This document shows positions 35,354 to 47,029 of a stretch of DNA of 64,000 bases, one piece after another. How positions within the stretch are numbered: the first letter of the stretch is position 1; each line of letters opens with the position of its first letter. The stretch covers positions 62,001 through 126,000 of the forward strand of contig JAGYXB010000799.1 in the NCBI GenBank assembly GCA_022495005.1, written 5' to 3'. Source of the DNA: Rhyacophila brunnea (taxonomy: Eukaryota > Arthropoda > Insecta > Trichoptera > Rhyacophilidae). The notes beneath the pieces are model-generated. The model was given only the letters and a program-made list of their open reading frames with translations, was not told the origin of the DNA and made no database searches. Position numbers and translations under genes: made by a program.

Positions 35354-36693
35354 CAGTGGTTTCCAAACTTTATGTTACTACGCCTCCCCTTTGAAAAAAA
35401 TCCAATCTTGGCGCCTCCCCCTCCTTTTATTCCATTAAATAATACAGACACATTTTAAATAGTCAAAAATGTACTAATACAAAAATGAAAAAAACTTGAT
35501 CAAAATAAACAAGGTATTATTACTACGTATATTCATTTATAAATTAATTTGTTTTTCATAGGATTGATGTGCTTGGTTATTAGCACAAAGTGCTCTTTTC
35601 CTACTAAACGTGCTCGATATTTGGATTTCATTGCAGCTAATGCAGAAAATCCCATTTCGCATAAATGTGATGTTATGAATGGTAGCAGTACCTACTTGAC
35701 TTACAACTTGCATTGCTTTTCTTGACAAAGTATTATATTATTCTTCACTTCGATTCAACCAAAATTGAACCAGGGAACATGATATTTCCATCAATTTTTC
35801 ATTCTCAATAGTAGTCAATCCAAATTCATCATCATTCTGTTCTAATGGATTCTATCATGGACCCCACATCCTGAAGCCGACCCACCTACCTATCGCTAAG
35901 GTTAAGCGCAGTGTGGTGCTCTAAAGTAGTGTTTCCTAAATTATACACGGGAGTTATCATTTAAGTATATCAATCATCATATAGTTATGACATCAAATAA
36001 TAGCACTGAAACAAGCAGGCGACTTTTTTTACTGTTAGAATAAATTTGTGATGTGTTTGAATCTCACTTAGCTGGTCGATCCACCACGCCGGGCCCCCAG
36101 GTCCGAGCCCTGTCAACCCCCCTTGTGGGGGCCATGGATTATCCACGCAATGTGAAAAGTGCATTAGCAAACTATCCAAGTGCTCAGTAAATAGATTTTT
36201 GTTTGCTTCAATATATTATCTGACGCCGAAATCATTTAAAAGTGGAAACATGAATTATTTTTTTTTGTAACTTTGATTTTCAAAGCTCCAATTTTTTATT
36301 AATGCCTTCACTTTGCCTTTTTAAATCATTGCATGCCATTAGTGGTCCTTGATTTATTCATTTTTTTTTTAAATTTCAACCAAATAAACAAGTTTAACAA
36401 CAATGTCATCCGAATGTCATGCCGAAATAAATTGCCTCAAGATAGCAGGCGCGCTTCACAATAGTACCTATGTATATACGTGAAGTATTATAAAATTAGT
36501 CTCCATATCTTTAGACAGTTTAGAAAACAACCTTTTATATGAATATTTTTATGTAGTTTATAACTAGCGGCCATTGTATAAATTATGCATTTGCAAACTG
36601 CAAACCTGTGGCTACATTAAATGTAACACATTTTGTGTTAAACTTTTCGCGCCTCCCTTTGCAACACTCCGCGCCACAGTTTGGAAATCGCTG
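35354..36693 (-). mobile_element. hAT transposon relic (family 1, copy 2), longer copy
   Basis: The ends CAGTGGTTTCCAAACTT (left) and, inverted from the right, CAGCGATTTCCAAACTG match those of the 19966-20976 copy in inverted orientation. The subterminal GGCGCGAAA and CTTGGCGCCTCCC blocks also correspond. No clean 8-bp duplication is seen (tatatacg versus ctatatag). It keeps transposase sequence absent from the other copy, including the C-terminal dimerisation region. Confidence 0.85.
35533..35830 (-). pseudogene. hAT transposase C-terminal region (ZBED5-like), frameshifted
   Basis: Reading down the minus strand, GLTTIENEKLMEI and SCSLVQFWLNR (about 35830-35750) are followed by LSRKAMQVV, then SHLCEMGFSALAAMKSKYRA (about 35668-35610) and KEHFVLITKHINPM, ending at a stop at 35533-35535. 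This is the conserved C-terminal dimerisation part of hAT transposases of the ZBED5/FAM200 type. At least one frameshift lies between the AMQVV and HLCEMG blocks. Further upstream, to about 36400, only scraps such as DSLLMHFSH can be recognised. The protein cannot be functional. Confidence 0.75.
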
Positions 36694-36720
36694 CTATATA
36701 GTGTGTGAGAAGTTCACGGT

Positions 36721-37267
36721 TCATCATCATCATCATCATCATCAGCCTGAATCTATCCACTGCTGGATGAAGGCCTCTTCAAGTTGCTTCCACTTCTCTC
36801 GGTCCTGTGCATTGCGTTGCCACGTACTTCCGCAGAACTTTATCATTTCATCGATCCAGCGGCCTCTAGGTCTACCTTGTGGACGCTTTGTACTTCTTGG
36901 ATACCACTGGATGACTAGATTTGTCCAACGATTGTCTCTTCTTCGAGCTATGTGTCCAGCCCATCTGCATTTAAGGCTTTTAATAAACTCTATTACATCG
37001 CAAACCCTTGTCTGTTTCCTTATCCACTCATTCCTCTTTTTGTCCTTTCGCGTTATGCCCAGCATGCACCTCTCCACACCACGTTGTGCTACTCTAAGTT
37101 TCTGGATCTCTCTTTTACTTAGGGTCCATGTTTCACACGCATATGTCATCACGGGAAGCACACACTGGTTGAACACTTTGCGCTTTAGGCACAGTGGAAG
37201 GTCACTTTTGAAGACATTATTCAGGCGGCCAAAAGCACTCCAGCCTAGCTTTACTCTGCGAACAATC
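36721..37267 (-). mobile_element. 5'-truncated RTE-type non-LTR retrotransposon
   Basis: Only the last part of a non-LTR element is present, on the minus strand. Its coding end is followed directly by a (TGA/GAT)n tail (36721-36743), and a short microsatellite 3' tail is characteristic of RTE elements. The 5' junction at about 37267 runs into two and a half copies of ATTGTTAAG and then into the right arm of the 337-bp inverted repeat. No target-site duplication is evident at the two edges. Confidence 0.85.
36742..37267 (-). pseudogene. RTE-type reverse transcriptase, C-terminal fragment with open frame
   Basis: The frame is open from the truncated 5' junction to its stop, about 175 codons. 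In order it has RVKLGWSAFGRLNN, CLKRKVFNQCVLPVMTY, ACETWTL, a RKDKKRNEWIRKQT block, LKCRWAGHIARR, a GRPRGRWIDE motif and the C-terminal EKWKQLEEAFIQQW. This is the standard C-terminal region after the polymerase domain in insect RTE-like proteins. The endonuclease and polymerase domains are missing, so it is inactive, but the absence of stops marks it as the youngest retrotransposon fragment here. Frames on the opposite strand across it are artefacts. Confidence 0.9.
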
Positions 37268-37274
37268 TTAACAA

Positions 37275-37611
37275 TCTTAACAATGGGATCGCGCGTGCCT
37301 TTATTGTGTTAAGTTAAACCTTACACAAAATATAATAAATTGAATGCAGTATGTATGCAATTTTGCGTATTGTATAATATTCCTTCGTAATAAATAATAA
37401 CAGTGGCAACACTTCAATAAGGAAAGTATGCTAGTTTGTAACAACGACAGGCGAAGACGAAAAACTTAGGTTCATCGATTATTATTATTAAATACATACG
37501 CCTGGTAAGTTTACTGACACTACTAAACTAATAACTAAAAACAATATTATGTTCCGTGATGCACGAATAAAAATGCACGCATGTTTCACCCAAAGGTCAT
37601 TCACGGGAACA
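37275..37611 (-). repeat. Right arm of the perfect 337-bp inverted repeat
   Basis: Reverse complement of 33187-33523 with no mismatch seen. Its inner end reads, on the minus strand, CCATTGTTAAGATTGTTAAG, so the last nine bases of the arm are partly duplicated right at the RTE 5' junction. Confidence 0.97.
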
Positions 37612-39401
37612 AATTCCATTTCGTAGAGGCCCAAGATATGTGATTTTCACGGCTACATAATATAAAATCGTACTACACATATTTAGAAATGTTATACGTC
37701 GGCATTGCCGTAAAATAAGTAATAAAATTTAGTTGTAGCGTGTACACTTGACTAGCACAAGGGAGTAAAAGCGTCCTAGCTCTTCCAAAATGTCAAGATA
37801 TTGGTAAAATAAATCGGTCCGTGCATCTCTATTCTATTTTCAGTTTTCGTCATTGACAATTATTAACATTTTCACGTTTACGACTGCGTTTATTGATGTT
37901 TTCAAACTGTTAGTAGGAACACTGTATAGTGTATAGCTTCGGTGGAAAGCCTGTACATTTTAATGCTGTACTATATAGTATGTAACTTTGGATGGAATAT
38001 TATAGAATCTGTCTTGACTATTATTATTGGAATAGATAATAGTGTTGATTTGTGTTATGAAGAATATGTTGATGTGTAGCAACTGCACTATCTGGATATC
38101 GACAGTAAAACGGACTAGAAATCGAATACACACTTAATAACAAAATCTGTCGTTTAAATAACATTTGGTCAAAAAATATGTTTAAATAATGCTGATTATT
38201 TAATTAACCTTTATGAGTCGAAGTCACGGGTGTACGTGTTATACCAGCCTCCTTTATGCGTTCTTACGCTTCAATACGTACTAACTTCCCATATTGATTG
38301 GAACCCCAGACCTAAGGAGCGGAATCAATAACTGTAGCGTGGTGCATTGGAGATTGGAGCAATGGGGTTTTTATCGTAACTAGATGTGGAAATTTGACTG
38401 CTCTACCACAACACATTGTTAAAAAATGTCTATGTTCTGCTCTAAAATTAATATTAAATGACATAAAACAGGCTAGAAAAGACAACTTTCTCTCCGCAAT
38501 TATGTTTTAAAAATGTAATTGTGACAATAACGTACCGTGTATAAGTTCCCGTACCAAAGTTTTTATCATTAATAGTATTAATACTATAACTTTTACACCT
38601 CTCTACACTATTATAATAGGCATAGTAACATAACAACACTGTCATCGTGTGAATTTGACCTAACTGCGAGATTCGAACCAGCGACTGCGAGTAGAGGTTG
38701 AACGAATGTCAATCGTCTTGGGAAAATTAGTTAAAACGTCTCCATATAATACGAGATAATTATAAACAATACTAAGATCAGGCCGTGACAAGAAACTGTA
38801 AACTTCGACGGTAGTGCTTGTTAGAATGCACTAATATGGTAAACGGTTTGTAGAAAATCATCGATTGTTGCATATTGAAATATATGGTAATAATTTGAAC
38901 GAAATATGCATTCGAAGATAATCAATAATTATCTGTGCCACGGCCTGCATATAGTCGGCCTTGAACCAATGCCTACAGATAGTATTCTTTTTTATTTAGT
39001 AAAATAGTAGGAGAGCAGGATAAGCGACAACAAAACTGATCATAACTAAATTAGACAAAAATGTAATCTAAAATGTACACGTTCGGCAAAATATGACAAT
39101 TGCTTATTGTCGTTTTGATTCAGAGGGCATATATATTATCGTCGTCCTAAAAATAATATAACGTGTTGTTATAATTTATAATATTGTACCCAATGGTCAA
39201 AGAGGGAACTACAACATTAAATGGAGTTAAATAATTAGGTGGGCGAGGCTTGACCTTTCGGTCAGCGCATGCCGTGTGGTGTGTCAGTTTCTTTTCCATA
39301 CTGGACAGCAGTTCGCGCTACGTCGGTCAAACTATGTGCTACCGTCTTCTAACTAAATGGGTTCGTCGTGGAACAAAGAATATTGTCCTATTTTTTCTAG
39401 G
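37612..39401. other. No gene seen; one tRNA-like scrap
   Basis: On the minus strand at about 38690-38660, CGCTGGTTCGAATCTCGC is B-box-like, but no head or body is recognisable. A more GC-balanced patch at 39240-39390 has unrecognised frames. The rest is AT-rich. Confidence 0.35.
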
Positions 39402-40084
39402 CAGTAGCGTGCGAAACCATAATCCCACATGGGGTGAAAACGTCTTGGGCGCACTTTTGCCGAAAGCCTAAATATTATTTTTAATTTCATATTTTTCGTG
39501 AATTGTTCACGTAAAACTGGCACAAAACAAATTAACTCGTACGCCATTTAGGCTAAATATCCGGCAATCGACACATCAAAATAGACCACAAACGGAGCTG
39601 TGATGTTTGTGGGTGTAATTAAATACGTCAAGTTTTTCGGACGAAAGTTGGTGATTCTCCTCTCGTGATCCACGATGCCATTAGCGACTTATTTCGGATA
39701 TCTTTAAATAATTGTACGGTGTAAAATATTTTATTTATCATTATTGTATTCATTTTTATTACAAGGCAAGTTATTCTCCTCTCGTGATCCACGATGCCAT
39801 TAGCGACTTATTTCGGATATCTTTAAATAATTGTACGGTGTAAAATATTTTATTTATCATTATTGTATTCATTTTTATTACAAGGCAAGTTGTTCGGTTA
39901 ATACGAGAACTGTGTAGTGATTTAGATTCAAACGTATCGATTTAATAGATTCCAAAGAGAAAAGCTTGATTAAAATCTATAAATTCAGTACATTAAAGAA
40001 AAAACAAAAAAATGCAAATTATCCAAACGCCTTTTTGCATTTTTTTTATCCCACCTGCCGCCGGAAATTCTGAGCACGCCACTG
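39402..40084. mobile_element. hAT-like element (family 4) carrying a tandem duplication
   Basis: The left CAGTAGCGTGCGAAACCAT and, inverted from the right, CAGTGGCGTGCTCAGAATTT are hAT-style ends. The flanks are TTTCTAGG (39394-39401) and TTTCTAGC (40085-40092), an 8-bp duplication with one mismatch. The 683-bp interior is noncoding and includes the 119-bp tandem repeat. Confidence 0.8.
39654..39891. repeat. Perfect tandem duplication, two units of 119 bp
   Basis: Units 39654-39772 and 39773-39891 are identical at every position I compared, from ATTCTCCTCTCGTG to ACAAGGCAAGTT. They lie inside the hAT-like element, so duplication followed insertion or is a feature of this copy. Confidence 0.95.
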
Positions 40085-40527
40085 TTTCTAGCCAACGCTT
40101 ACAATCAGTGGGTCCCATATTCAGATTCCTTTATGATTTGTTATTCAATCAACAATAACATATTTATTACGCACGCCGCGAATTCTGCTTCAGGACGTTT
40201 TCGGCTCGCCTGATGCTCGAAAGTGTGTACCGGCCTTTAAGAATGATGATGACGAGCAGATAATATTCGACATAGCACAACTTTATGACTGAATAATGTA
40301 TTATATTGTTATAATATGATGTAACCAACTACCTCGTTTTAAACAATAACAGATTAATAAATAAATATAAAAAATACATTAGCTACAAAGATTTCATCGA
40401 TTACATCAGTAGGTACACATTGATTTTTAAATCGATACATGATACTCACAAAAATTATATAATAATAATTGTATGTAAACTCTCACCACAAAAATGCACT
40501 CTCACAATTAATATTCGTTCGAAATTC
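40085..40527. other. No gene seen
   Basis: AT-rich spacer. Nothing recognised. Confidence 0.4.
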
Positions 40528-40640
40528 AATTTAATTGCTACTAACTTAAATATAGTTCGGAAAATCGTGTGATTTGATCAAACAACATTCCAGGATGCCA
40601 CGCGTCGCTACTTCCGATGAAACGGTATAAATTCTTCCGC
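40528..40640. repeat. Dispersed repeat related to 45748-45868, copy 1
   Basis: Both copies share TTAATTGCTAC, a GATTTRATYAAAC block and CCACGCGTCGCT followed by CTTCCGA, in the same order and orientation, roughly two-thirds similar over about 110 bp. A minus-strand frame of 158 codons (40541-41017) begins beyond it and ends in it, but matches no protein I know. Confidence 0.5.
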
Positions 40641-40673
40641 AAATATGGCGATAAGTGCTCGTTCGTAATAGCC

Positions 40674-41925
40674 GGCCATATACGTACAGTTTTAGTAGCA
40701 GGTTGAACCTGGCACAGGCAATAACTGTACAAAAACTGTACGTTAGTGGGCACACTACAGATCAGTTTAACTACCCCATTTAAATCTGTCGAACTGTCAA
40801 CAGACGTGCCCATATATGTACAGTTATTGTCTGTGGCAGAGCAAGTGTCAAAAACTATGGAGGTTAAGTTCGCGGAGATAATACACAGGGGTTGTGTTAA
40901 AATTAGTGTTAAGTAGGGTATACTTGAACGATATTGACACACGAATAATTTTACTTTGAATTTATTATGATTATAACTGTTTTTATTAGAAACAAATTGA
41001 CATAAAATACACACCAATGACGTTGGTAAAATAAATCATGATTTCGCTAGTGGATTGTATATTTTATCGATTCACCGAAACAATATTATACACATTCGTG
41101 TAAATGTAAAAATAAACTATAATCTTTTCTTTTGAATGAATTATTCCCTTTAATTGACAGTATTAATTATCTATTTGGTCATATTTTTAGAATACGGTAA
41201 TATTTATATAGGTATTGATTTTATATACAATAAATTTAAACATGCCACAAAATTATATTTACATCAATCATCAGTATAATAATTAATTACTATGATATTA
41301 TTAAAATATATACTTAAATTTTATTTAGATTTACCGACATTGTCATTCACAATTAGGTATATTAATCTATGTTGTGAACGTCTTAAATTAATAATTTGTA
41401 ATATTCACTACATACAATAAATAAAATTTGAATACTGAGTTATTAGTCTATATTTCCACAATAACTTAATATTTATAATACTCTCTAAAATTTTAACATT
41501 TATATCATATTGTATAAAATAATATGTTTACATAAATAACTATAACTTTGTTTTACCCTCGTAAAAATAAATAAAATATAATATTTGCGATCTCCGCGTC
41601 CATAATATTATTACATTATTAATAATAAATGAATTTGTCTTTTATAACAAACAACACCAGCCGAAGCTGTATCGCGCGGTATATTCTACTTAACGTTACC
41701 AACATCTAACGTCACCCGAGAACTTTCGGCGAGTCGAAATTCCAACAGTTTTACAAAAACACGGGAGTGGGGGTCGCTGGCAGTTTGAACCTGGCAGACA
41801 TCTGACAGGTCGAAAACTGCCCGTCTGTGGGCGCAGCAGATTATCTACCAAAGATAACTGTATGGCCCGCCATTACGTATTAACTGGCATGTTCAACCTG
41901 TTACGAAAACTGTACGTATATGCCC
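40674..41925. mobile_element. Candidate DNA transposon with complex subterminal repeats
   Basis: The left GGCCATATACGTACAGTTTT and the inverted right GGGCATATACGTACAGTTTT begin a roughly 41-bp inverted repeat with about five differences. Inside each end, related words recur: GTGCCCATATATGTACAGTT at about 40808, CAGGTTGAAC/TTTGAACCTGGCAG, and paired GTGGGCACACTACAGAT and GTGGGCGCAGCAGATT. The middle (41040-41640) is very AT-rich and noncoding. No target duplication was found, so the superfamily is open. Confidence 0.65.
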
Positions 41926-44528
41926 AGCTTATTGACGGCGGTTTAGGGATGATGAGTTTTTATACAGTTTTCACACAACATTTATTTGTGTACGGGTAAA
42001 TAGAAATGTATGTACCTACAAAATATGTACTTATGTCGGTACGAACTAGCTTTAGCAATATGTACTTGCCTACATCAGGTCGTTACATTGCTATGGTGTT
42101 ACGTTAAAATAACCAATATATTATTCTGTAAAATTCTCATATTATGCTATCCGAGCCATATCCTATCACGTTGATAAACGAAGCTTCATTGTACATATTT
42201 GGTCCAATGTTTACTATACGTACGCTATGTCTACATATAAATAAATAATAATATTATGGAATAGTATTGAAAAAAACTGTATCGGAATATTTTCAATATC
42301 CATGTTTAGATTCCTAGCCGTGATCAGAATAATGATAAACTTATTGACGTTCCAAAATAAACGCGAGGTATAAATCTGTTCCTAATAAATGATTTCAAAA
42401 TGAAGGCTTGGTTCTGTTTGATCGCCGCGGCCTCGTGCGTCCATCAATTCGCCGGGAATAGCCTTTTATAAACATTTCCAATATCTATTTTAAAATAATT
42501 ACCGTAATTGCAACTGACTCACTCACCGTTCACATCAGTTCTAACTGACCCATAAAGTAATTATTAGTATTTATGTATATACATATTCTCTATTAACCCA
42601 TTCGCACATTGACAATTAATTGTGTCGACTGGGATAGTCATACATCAAAACTGGGCGTAGTGTTGCAGCTTTCGTTTGTGCGTATAGGCGAGGCGAGTCC
42701 GTAATAGAGATGTCACGTGGCTAGCTGAAATTAATGAAAATACAGCTCCTGCCCATGTGCCGAAGTCTCATGTCGCCCCATGTCCAATAAAATTTGTTGC
42801 ATGAGACGCCAGCTGTATTTTTCAAACTAAAATATCGCATTCGAGCTGTGTGCGGAAGTAAATTAAATTAAATGTGTTTTGTAAATAACAACAAAATCAC
42901 GCCGACATATTCGATGTGCTGCACTCGAGTTGAGTTAAGATGTACGACCCGGTTAACAGTGGTGAATATCGGTCAATATTAATAATGTAAACCTGTATCA
43001 AATCAACCGTTGGGGTGGCACACGGAGATAACCGAATTTACTGCAGAGTCCAGTTTACTCGGGCACGGTGGTTTTCATCCAAGCTCTGTCGACTTGGTCG
43101 AATGTCATTTTGTCATTCATGTACGGATATTTGTCAAATCTTCTGGGGAGTATTAGCATGTCTTGATTGGACCAGTCAGTCATTGCGATTCAATAGGGAT
43201 TATTTCTTAGCCTTAAAAATGCATCAAGACATTTTCTCTCATCAAGGCTTGGCCACAATAGATCAAACTAGTATAGAAATCAAAAACATTCTAAGTCACG
43301 CCTACCAAAGTATTGAATAGTTACTCAATTATAAATTTGAAGGGCGCTAAACACCCGCATAACGAGCGAGAAGAAGAGGAAAAAGCAAGTACCCATGTTG
43401 GTGGGTGAGCGCATTTTTTTAATTATCACTAGACATAAAACTCGTCTAAGGATTTACGAAAAATATCTTAATAATAATTATTGATAATTATTACAAAATT
43501 TATGCTGGCATCATATAAAATATCTTGCCGATGGAAAAGTATTTTTCTAAAACTATTATAATAATGTATTCTAATCCGAATAAGAAGACGAAGAGAAGAA
43601 GATAATTTAATTAATAATTTTTCAAACTATTTTCCAGTAGGTACCTACGTAATGTGAATGACAGCAACGCTATTTTCACTTATTAAATTGATCCACTACA
43701 AAATAGTGTTTTTTTTACTTGGAACTGCACAGAAGAACCGTACGCACTTACGGCTTCTTTTTTTGAAAGTGTATAATTATTTATATAAATACGATTATAA
43801 CATTGTGTGGTAATCATTGACAACGTGCCCATAGGCAAACCTCACCGTATTGACAACCCAATGGCGGCATGTGACTGGCGTAGCCTGTTGTTGGCAGTAC
43901 CGTCGTCAATAGTACCGAAGTTGTATTACAACACTGATATAACTCGTCCGTAGACCACAAAAGTTTGGATACGGCGTAATGATCTTTATATTATGAGATT
44001 TATTAAATTACTGACAGTCAATGCGACGAGTCGAGTTATAAACTTTTCAACGAGCTTACTCGCCGAAAGGGTTATAATATGTCTTCACAATCATCAATGT
44101 GATAGGTATAATAGTCAACACTTAATAATGTAATTTTGGAAGAAAATTGGAGATCTTTGGAGATACCTACTTTCATTGTGCGCACTGGAGAAAAAACTAA
44201 ACCGAGAGTGGCTATACTGCACGTAGGCATAGTACACAGCATGTATGGTACAATGTAGCCACACTATCGCTATCACCGACAAAATAACGTGGGTCGGTCG
44301 GCATCACTCTTCATAATGTATTAAGCGTCTCTTCTAAATTCTTCTATACCCTACACTCACGAGAGCTTCGTTTAAAATAGAATATAATTATTACCTAATG
44401 GTGATACACCATTGACTTTACAAGATGTTTCCAAAAGCAATAATTGACGCGGTATGGTACAACCGAGTAAGGCAAACCATACGTCAATAAAATATTATGC
44501 ACCACATAGTATAATAATATATTATATA
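41926..44528. other. No gene established; one nested hairpin
   Basis: AAAATACAGCT (42737-42747) pairs with AGCTGTATTTT (42811-42821), and inside it GTCTCATG (42765-42772) pairs with CATGAGAC (42800-42807). A 101-codon plus frame (43015-43320) resembles no known family. The palindrome GTAGGTACCTAC lies at 43637-43648. The rest is empty to my reading. Confidence 0.4.
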
Positions 44529-45345
44529 CGAGGGGAGTTCCATAAGTTCGCGGAATGGTGATGAAAGTAGCAAGTATTGGGGTTAAAATATTTTTTTATT
44601 GTTAGGTAATCCTTTTTAGGTATACTTGTGCAATTTCAAGTTGATTGTTTTATAAAATCGCTTCCAATATTCAAAAGAGCAAACGAAAGTCGATGATAAT
44701 TTAAAAATATCAAATATTGAGCTCCGTGCAGTAAAAAATTCCTCAAAAAACAGAGAAAAAGTGTGGAAACTATCCGAAATGGCACTCTTTGTTGTGGTAA
44801 AACCATAATTTACAAATGGCCACATTTATTTAAACAAGATGGAGAGTCATTAGAAGATGATGACCGTTGTGAAAGGCCAAATGACGTCACTACACATGAA
44901 ATGTATTAAAAACGAAGATGTCCTTTTGGTAAATGGTCAGTTAAAACTAATCGAAATCGCAGAAAGGTTCAATCTATCCAAAACAACAATTTCCAGAATT
45001 ATATACGAACATATTGGGATGTCAATGTTAAGCGCAAGCTGGGTGCCACAAATGCTTTTGCCACATCAAAAAAGTTACCGTGTGGAATGTTCTAAGCAGT
45101 TTTTAAAGCTGTTTGGCCTCAATCACGAAGAACTAATCAACAAAATTGTTACAGGAGATGAAACGTGGGTTCATCGTTATAACCCTGAAGTAAAAAAGAG
45201 TCCATGCAGTGGCATAAAAAGGGTGGTTCAGCCCCCAAGAAGTTTAAGTACCATCGGCTGGAAAGGTGATGACAACAGTGTTTTGGGATTCACAAGGAAT
45301 CCTAATAATAATTTGCTAATCGTTTATCATTAAGTTTAAACATAA
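44529..45345 (+). mobile_element. mariner element, 3' truncated
   Basis: CGAGGGGAGTTCCATAAG follows TA (44527-44528), consistent with a mariner inverted terminal repeat and its TA target. A mariner transposase relic follows. No matching right end is visible, so the copy is broken near 45345. Confidence 0.8.
44665..45345 (+). pseudogene. mariner transposase, frameshifted
   Basis: Three frames carry successive parts. CCGKTIIYKWPHLFKQDG and SLEDDDRCERP (about 44775-44875) are the end of the first helix-turn-helix. IEIAERFNLSKTTISRI with ASWVPQMLLPHQK (about 44950-45080) is the second. INKIVTGDETWVHRYNPE (about 45140) holds the first catalytic Asp, and MTTVFWDSQGIL (about 45270), in a shifted frame, holds the second. 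The third catalytic region is absent. At least two frameshifts plus truncation make it inactive. The order and the motifs TGDETW, WVP and FWD are diagnostic of mariner. Confidence 0.9.
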
Positions 45346-45747
45346 GTACCTCCAGTAATTTCTTTCTTCTTCTTTCGACCATGTAGATCCTAATAGGATC
45401 ATAATATTATGACTTTTATGACTGTAACTGTAGTTGTGGGGTAATACACTTGATACGACACATGCAATGATGAATGATTTAATAGATTTCTGCTTATTTT
45501 ACTGAAATGCGAATCATAATAGATTGCAACAATCGCAACGAATCCATACAATGTTATATGTTTGCAATAAGTAATTTTCGAAAAAATTTTCGTTACGAGA
45601 TACCACGTTTCCTGTGAAAAGATAAAATATGTAAAGCCTAAGTACAGATCGACGTAAGTAAACCTTCTTTGTAAATATTTGCCGCTATATAAATTCACGT
45701 TCACAAACATTTTTTTGTTGGAAACTCAGTGGATGTCTATTAATTAA
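45346..45747. other. No gene seen
   Basis: A minus-strand frame of 103 codons (45399-45710) is aromatic-rich and unrecognised. AT-rich otherwise. Confidence 0.35.
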
Positions 45748-45868
45748 TTGCTACCAAATTAAATTGGACAGTTCACATCGTACAAATTTGCGCGATTTAA
45801 TTAAACCTAGATTCCACGAGACCACGCGTCGCTGCGCTTCCGACGAATGAGTTTAAAAAAATCCCACA
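45748..45868. repeat. Dispersed repeat related to 40528-40640, copy 2
   Basis: Shares TTAATTGCTAC, GATTTAATTAAAC and CCACGCGTCGCT with the other copy, in order. The class is unknown. It lies about 400 bp beyond the broken mariner. Confidence 0.5.
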
Positions 45869-47029
45869 AACTTGACTGTATGTCAGTGCATTTTAAAATC
45901 ATTGGGGTATCATGTATACAAAAATTTTAAATGAATTTTATACAATTAATGTCGGTCTTTCATAAGCTAAAGAGAGCAATTTATTGCGAAATCATTAAAC
46001 CATCAACATAGCCCGAACGCCCATGAAAGAATATTAGCCTTTGCAAATACTTGAATAGACGTTTGCATTATTCACTTGAGGATGTTTTCATGTTCGATTA
46101 TTACATTGTTCCAAGTTTCTATGCGAAAGCAACACAGTTATCGTGACGTTGCAGTATTCAATTGAATAAGCCTGTCTAGCACCTTTTAGAATTTAGATGG
46201 CGGGGTCAGAAAAATACGAAGGTATATAGGTACTATATAGTAAGTATTCAATATAAATCAGCGAAAGTCGTGTCGGTACGTCAATAAGGATGAGCCAGGT
46301 TAAAAAATAAGAATGGGGTGGGTAGATGAAAAGGTAAAGCTTATTATTTTTGAATAAACAAAAATCTTATTAAATGTGTTGTCACCGGTTAAAAATGAAG
46401 TTTTTTTTTCAATTGTGGTATTTGTTTGTAAAACAAATACATAAGTACCTAGACTTCAAAATGAAAACACTAATTAATAAAAACCCAACAGGGGACAACC
46501 CCATTAAACCACTAAAGTAGAACCGTCCCTGAACCCAATCAATAGAGCGAGTAGGCACAAAATATTATCGGCTAGCAGGGATAAACCCCGTGAATTATGT
46601 ATTTTTACATTATACCCATGTTTAATGCAGCAGCACAGTCAAATCCAACAGCGGCGCACTCGGGCGAAAATTAATCAACAACTGCATTAGCGGGTATCAA
46701 TCTAATAAAAACAGATGTAAACACTCCGGCACCAGCAGAGCAATAATGTGATTAAATAATCACGGAACGAGTAATTTAAGTCATTATCTTTATCTGCGTC
46801 AGATAAACTACTGTAAGCAGTTTCGTGGGGGGATTTTGATGCAAATAGGCATTGCAATCATGAGCAAAATTTTCAATTCCGTAATTGATATGTTCTCAAT
46901 CCCGGGAATGCGTGATTATACAAGACAACTTAATGTTCAACAGCATTTTCTCGTGATGATGGAATAAGTTTTATATTTATATCAGACAACCCTTTCTTGG
47001 CGATCTCCAATTCTTCGGTTATGTGTTAA
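45869..47029. other. No gene seen
   Basis: AT-rich DNA with short frames only. No paired ends were noticed. Confidence 0.4.

Noticed and set aside
36608..37312. Longest plus-strand frame in the window (234 codons)
   Set aside because: It is antisense to the clear RTE reverse-transcriptase frame on the minus strand, and its His-rich start is the translated microsatellite tail.
40541..41017. 158-codon minus-strand frame
   Set aside because: It lies across the left end of a candidate transposon and a dispersed repeat, has no recognisable domain, and its C-terminal part is simply the repeat shared with 45748.
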